A stretch of DNA of 9,197 nt from an uncultured Streptococcus sp. (lineage in GTDB: Bacteria > Bacillota > Bacilli > Lactobacillales > Streptococcaceae): positions 1-9,197 of the forward strand of contig CAJZGT010000047.1 in assembly GCA_916048145.1 (NCBI GenBank), in the 5' to 3' direction. Positions within the stretch are counted from its first letter, which is position 1, and each line of letters opens with the position of its first letter. The translations under genes and the position numbers were made by a program. The notes below the pieces were generated by a model. It did not search any database, was not told the origin of the DNA, and worked only from the letters and a program-made list of their open reading frames with translations. Of the stretch, positions 6,733-9,197 are shown piece by piece.

Positions 6733-6738
6733 TAAGGT

Positions 6739-7239
6739 ATGGCAAAAGAACCGTGGCAAGAAGATATTTATGAGAATCAGGAAGAACAGACGAGAACGGA
6801 ACGACGTCAACGTAATCAAAAAGGTACAGGCGTTGTTGCAAATCGTGTTTTGACGATTCTAGCTAGTCTCTTTTTCGTGATTGTTGTAGCAATGATTATA
6901 GTATTGATTTACCTTTCAAGCGGAGGGAGTAATCGCACAGCAGCCTTGAAAGATTTTTATGATTCATCTGCCCCTGCTTCAACTTCTGTAACAGAAGAAT
7001 CGTCTTCTTCATCTAGCAAGACTGAAGAAGCAACTTCTACAGAGAGCTCCTCTAGTGAGAGTCATTCTGAAGAACATGCTGCTAGTGAAGGAACAATTAC
7101 AGTTCAGGTTGGTGAGGGTGAAGCTGTCTTGGCACAACGTGCAGGTATTTCAATTGCTCAATTAGAAGCATTGAATCCTGGACATATGGCTACAGGATCT
7201 TGGTTTGCAAATCCTGGAGATGTGATTAAGACTAGATAG
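6739..7239 (+). CDS. Single-pass membrane protein with Ser-rich stalk and C-terminal LysM domain (SAG1386/EF1546 family)
   Basis: Probably anchored in the membrane with its C-terminus in the cell wall; function is not established. The 166-aa product has a charged N-terminal cytoplasmic segment (1-35), rich in Glu/Gln then Arg/Lys, and one transmembrane helix (about 37-60). A low-complexity Ser/Glu/Thr stalk (about 76-117) follows, then a degenerate LysM-type peptidoglycan-binding domain (about 119-166: TVQVGEGEAVLAQRAG, then ALNPG and NPGDVIKTR). The positive charges before the helix predict an N-in, C-out topology. There is no cleavable signal peptide or LPXTG motif. The start is set by AAGGAG 6 nt upstream. 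It is co-transcribed with cmk, whose ribosome site overlaps this gene's stop. The domain layout and place before cmk match the family name given, which is recalled, not searched. Confidence 0.88.
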   Translation: MAKEPWQEDIYENQEEQTRTERRQRNQKGTGVVANRVLTILASLFFVIVVAMIIVLIYLSSGGSNRTAALKDFYDSSAPASTSVTEESSSSSSKTEEATSTESSSSESHSEEHAASEGTITVQVGEGEAVLAQRAGISIAQLEALNPGHMATGSWFANPGDVIKTR

Positions 7240-7248
7240 GAGTCATAA

Positions 7249-7923
7249 ATGAAGACGATTCAAATTGCTATCGATGGTCCAGCTTCAAGCGGTAAGAGTA
7301 CGGTTGCTAAGATTATTGCTAAAGATTTTGGGTATACCTATCTAGATACAGGTGCCATGTATCGTGCGGCGACCTATATGGCTCTGAAACACCAGTTAGG
7401 AGTGGAAGAGATTGAGGAACTTTTAGCCTTATTGGACCAGCATCCAATCAGCTTTGGGCGTTCAGAAACTGGAGAACAGCTTGTCTTTGTAGGAGATGTG
7501 GATATTACCCATCCTATTCGTGAAAATCAAGTGACCAATCATGTTTCTGCTATTGCGGCAATTCCTGAAGTACGTGAGAAACTAGTTTCTCTTCAACAAG
7601 AGATTGCCCAGCAAGGTGGGATTGTCATGGATGGTCGCGATATTGGAACTGTTGTATTGCCACAAGCAGAATTGAAAATTTTCTTAGTAGCTTCTGTTGA
7701 TGAAAGAGCAGAGCGTCGTTACAAGGAAAATATTGCCAAGGGAATTGAAACAGACCTTGAAACCTTAAAAGAGGAAATTGCTGCGCGTGACTACAAGGAT
7801 AGCCATCGTGAGACTTCACCTCTTAAACAAGCAGAGGATGCAGTTTACCTTGATACAACTGGACTAAGTATTCAAGAAGTAGTTAACAAAATTGAATCAG
7901 AAGCAAAAAAACGCATGTCCTAG
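7249..7923 (+). CDS. cmk: Cytidylate kinase
   Basis: Phosphorylates CMP and dCMP with ATP to give CDP and dCDP, feeding nucleotide pools and recycling CMP released in lipid and teichoic acid synthesis; cytoplasmic. The 224-aa length is normal for the bacterial long form. Motifs are the P-loop GPASSGKS (10-17), LDTGAMYRA (32-40), the CMP-binding DGRDIGT (128-134) and the lid/phosphate-contact RDYKDSHR (180-187). The start is supported by AGGAG (7238-7242), which overlaps the stop codon of the LysM gene, with 6 nt to the ATG. It is the last gene of the LysM-cmk operon and is followed at once by a strong terminator. Assignment is secure. Confidence 0.97.
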   Translation: MKTIQIAIDGPASSGKSTVAKIIAKDFGYTYLDTGAMYRAATYMALKHQLGVEEIEELLALLDQHPISFGRSETGEQLVFVGDVDITHPIRENQVTNHVSAIAAIPEVREKLVSLQQEIAQQGGIVMDGRDIGTVVLPQAELKIFLVASVDERAERRYKENIAKGIETDLETLKEEIAARDYKDSHRETSPLKQAEDAVYLDTTGLSIQEVVNKIESEAKKRMS

Positions 7924-7930
7924 GGACCGT

Positions 7931-7961
7931 AGAAGCAGGCTAAAGCTAGCCTGCTTCTTTT
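7931..7961 (+). terminator. Rho-independent terminator after cmk
   Basis: Perfect 12-bp stem (7931-7942 with 7947-7958), AAGC loop and a T-rich tail (CTTTTCT). It starts 7 nt after the cmk stop, and cleanly separates the LysM-cmk operon from dfr. Confidence 0.92.
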
Positions 7962-8006
7962 CTATCAAACTGAACGCATTCCAAACCAGTCTTTTTTTGA
8001 GTTTTT

Positions 8007-8015
8007 TGATAAAAT
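8007..8015 (+). promoter_or_regulatory. Extended -10 promoter of the dfr-clpX operon
   Basis: TGATAAAAT gives a TGn extension plus TAAAAT (8010-8015), predicting a start near 8022 and a leader of about 21 nt. No good -35 is found at matching distance. A second possibility is TTGAGT (7997-8002) with TATCAG (8021-8026) at 18 nt, but its -10 is poor. The rest of the 119-nt gap holds the cmk terminator and T-rich sequence. Confidence 0.55.
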
Positions 8016-8042
8016 AGTACTATCAGTGAAAAGGATGGAAGC

Positions 8043-8549
8043 ATGACTAAGAAAATCGTAGCTATTTGGGCCCAGGATGAAGAGGGTGTGATTGGTAAGG
8101 ATAATCGTCTGCCTTGGCATTTGCCAGCAGAATTGCAACACTTCAAAGAAACAACTTTGAATCATGCTATCTTGATGGGGCGTGTGACCTTTGATGGAAT
8201 GGGGCGTCGCTTGCTTCCAAAACGGGAGACCTTGATTTTGACGCGTAATTCTGAAGAAAAGATAGACGGGGTTGCTACTTTTCAGGACATCCAGTCTGTT
8301 CTCGACTGGTATCAGGCTCAAGACAAGAATCTTTATATTATCGGTGGGAAGCAAATTTTTCAGGCTTTTGAACCCTACCTGGACGAAGTGATTGTGACTC
8401 ACATTCATGCTCGGGTGGAAGGAGATACCTATTTCCCTGAAGAGTTTGACCTGTCTCTTTTTGAGACAGTTTCAAGCAAATTTTACGCCAAAGATGAGAA
8501 AAATCCTTATGATTTTACCATCCAATACCGCAAGAGAAAGGAAGTCTAA
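8043..8549 (+). CDS. dfr: Dihydrofolate reductase
   Basis: NADPH-dependent reduction of dihydrofolate to tetrahydrofolate, needed for thymidylate, purine and Met synthesis; cytoplasmic target of trimethoprim. The 168-aa length equals the pneumococcal enzyme. Motifs are [25 protein letters not shown] with Trp25 and the active-site acid Glu30, [12 protein letters not shown] (43-54) for cofactor binding, LILTRN (64-69), YIIGGKQIF (98-106) and DTYFP (128-132). Residue 100 is Ile; Leu at this position is the well-known pneumococcal trimethoprim-resistance change, so that mutation is absent. The start is supported by AAGGA (8031-8035). It is the first gene of an operon whose next ATG overlaps its stop by one base, followed by clpX, a linkage known in lactococci and streptococci. 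Confidence 0.97.
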   Translation: MTKKIVAIWAQDEEGVIGKDNRLPWHLPAELQHFKETTLNHAILMGRVTFDGMGRRLLPKRETLILTRNSEEKIDGVATFQDIQSVLDWYQAQDKNLYIIGGKQIFQAFEPYLDEVIVTHIHARVEGDTYFPEEFDLSLFETVSSKFYAKDEKNPYDFTIQYRKRKEV

Positions 8550-8719
8550 TGGAACGTAGTATATTTGGTTTTTTCACAGCCATGCTGTGTTTGGTCTGCT
8601 TGCTTGCAGGAGCACAGGCTTTTCGTAAAAAGCGCTATGGACTTTCTGTCCTGCTCTGGTTAAATGCCTTTACCAATTTGGTCAATAGTATCCATGCTTT
8701 TTACATGACCTTATTTTAG
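8549..8719 (+). CDS. Small hydrophobic protein between dfr and clpX, 56 aa, function unknown
   Basis: A 56-residue protein beginning [12 protein letters not shown] and ending AFYMTLF. It has two predicted membrane-spanning stretches (about 5-24 and 31-53) joined by a short basic loop, FRKKRYG (25-31), so a hairpin with both ends outside and the loop in the cytoplasm is likely. It contains two Cys (14, 17). The ATG overlaps the dfr stop (TAATG) and AAAGGA (8537-8542) lies 6 nt upstream, strong support for a real, translationally coupled gene. clpX begins 36 nt after it. I recall a 56-aa hypothetical gene at the same place in S. pneumoniae. No known family or function is recognised. Confidence 0.82.
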   Translation: MERSIFGFFTAMLCLVCLLAGAQAFRKKRYGLSVLLWLNAFTNLVNSIHAFYMTLF

Positions 8720-8755
8720 ATAGAATGACAGTATAGAATAGAACGGAAGGAAATC

Positions 8756-9197
8756 ATGCCTACAACTAGGAATAATGATATGATGGTTTATTGCTCGTTT
8801 TGTGGCAAAAGCCAGGAAGAAGTACAAAAAATAATCGCAGGTAACAACGCCTTTATCTGTAATGAATGTGTGGAGTTAGCCCAGGAAATCATTCGAGAGG
8901 AGTTGGCGGAAGAAGTCTTGGCAGACTTGTCTGAAGTTCCAAAACCAATCGAACTCCTCCATATCTTGAACCACTATGTAATTGGTCAAGATCGTGCCAA
9001 GCGTGCCTTGGCAGTGGCGGTTTACAACCACTACAAACGTATCAATTTCCACGATACGCGTGAAGAGTCGGAAGATGTAGATTTGCAGAAGTCAAACATC
9101 TTGATGATTGGCCCAACTGGTTCGGGGAAAACTTTCCTTGCTCAGACCTTGGCTAAGAGCTTGAATGTGCCTTTTGCGATCGCAGATGCGACAGCTC
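8756..9197 (+). CDS. clpX: ATP-dependent Clp protease ATP-binding subunit ClpX (3' truncated by window edge)
   Basis: AAA+ unfoldase that recognises substrates and feeds them to the ClpP peptidase; cytoplasmic. The first 147 residues are visible of an expected about 410; there is no stop before the window ends. The N-terminal zinc-binding domain has Cys13, Cys16, Cys35 and Cys38 (YCSFC and FICNEC), followed by the ClpX-specific linker [20 protein letters not shown] (60-79) and Walker A GPTGSGKT (119-126). The ATG at 8756 follows GGAAGGAA (8745-8752), a good ribosome site. It is the third gene of the dfr operon, 36 nt after the small membrane protein. No CtsR heptad repeat is visible upstream, so there is no sign here of heat-shock control. 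Confidence 0.97.
   Translation, partial: MPTTRNNDMMVYCSFCGKSQEEVQKIIAGNNAFICNECVELAQEIIREELAEEVLADLSEVPKPIELLHILNHYVIGQDRAKRALAVAVYNHYKRINFHDTREESEDVDLQKSNILMIGPTGSGKTFLAQTLAKSLNVPFAIADATA

Noticed and set aside
6694..6819. N-terminal extension of the ferredoxin frame to an upstream ATG
   Set aside because: It would overlap the LysM gene and add a Phe/Leu-rich stretch. The ferredoxin fold starts at the internal ATG at 6693.
7576..7591. 16-nt perfect palindrome inside cmk
   Set aside because: It has no T run, lies mid-gene and is AT-rich; chance or codon usage is enough to explain it.
7965..8408. Long open frame on the minus strand opposite dfr (147 codons)
   Set aside because: It is a shadow of dfr: no ribosome site, no recognisable domain, and it would run through the dfr promoter. 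The plus-strand product is a clear DHFR.
8451..8469. Seven-bp hairpin with T5 loop inside dfr
   Set aside because: The T run is in the loop rather than after the stem, so it is not a terminator.
1..9197. Mobile elements, CRISPR, tRNA/rRNA, riboswitches, BOX/RUP repeats, competence boxes
   Set aside because: Looked for on both strands by eye; nothing convincing was seen. Gaps between genes are all under about 120 bp and are explained by promoters and terminators.

Overview
The window looks like the chromosome of a mitis-group Streptococcus (S. mitis / S. oralis / S. pneumoniae type). The evidence is low GC content, strong AGGAG-type ribosome binding sites, extended -10 (TGnTATAAT-like) promoters, and proteins that read as pneumococcal-type DHFR, ClpX and Cmk. 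No insertion sequence, phage gene, tRNA, rRNA, CRISPR array or BOX/RUP-type repeat was recognised. The content is almost entirely housekeeping. I did not find a convincing new multi-gene system; the interesting points are regulatory and at the level of individual residues.

Layout: (1) 1-1666, the 3' two thirds of a CtpE-like cation P-type ATPase, closed by a strong hairpin terminator (1670-1700). (2) 1768-4349, a tight three-gene operon from an extended -10 promoter: trmK (tRNA m1A22 methyltransferase), a NIF3/DUF34 metal-binding protein whose start overlaps trmK, and a DAO-type FAD oxidoreductase. (3) 4390-6438, a promoter followed by galE and a membrane-anchored GT2 glycosyltransferase starting 1 nt after galE. 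A terminator-like palindrome with a T6 tail sits inside the first codons of the glycosyltransferase. (4) 6496-6693 on the minus strand, a single-cluster ferredoxin, convergent with the glycosyltransferase and divergent from the next operon. Its predicted promoter would give a leaderless mRNA. (5) 6739-7923, a LysM surface-anchored membrane protein plus cmk, closed by a 12-bp-stem terminator (7931-7961). (6) 8010-9197, the dfr - 56-aa membrane protein - clpX operon; clpX runs off the right edge.

Functionally the genes cover tRNA modification, nucleotide metabolism (Cmk, DHFR), sugar-nucleotide and envelope glycan metabolism (GalE, GT2, LysM protein), redox (ferredoxin, FAD oxidoreductase), ion transport and protein quality control. 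They share location rather than one pathway, except for trmK-NIF3, galE-GT2 and dfr-clpX, whose spacing suggests co-expression. From memory of the S. pneumoniae TIGR4 map, the same gene blocks occur there in the same order but with extra genes between ATPase and trmK and between cmk and dfr. This window would therefore be a more compact arrangement, as expected in a related commensal.
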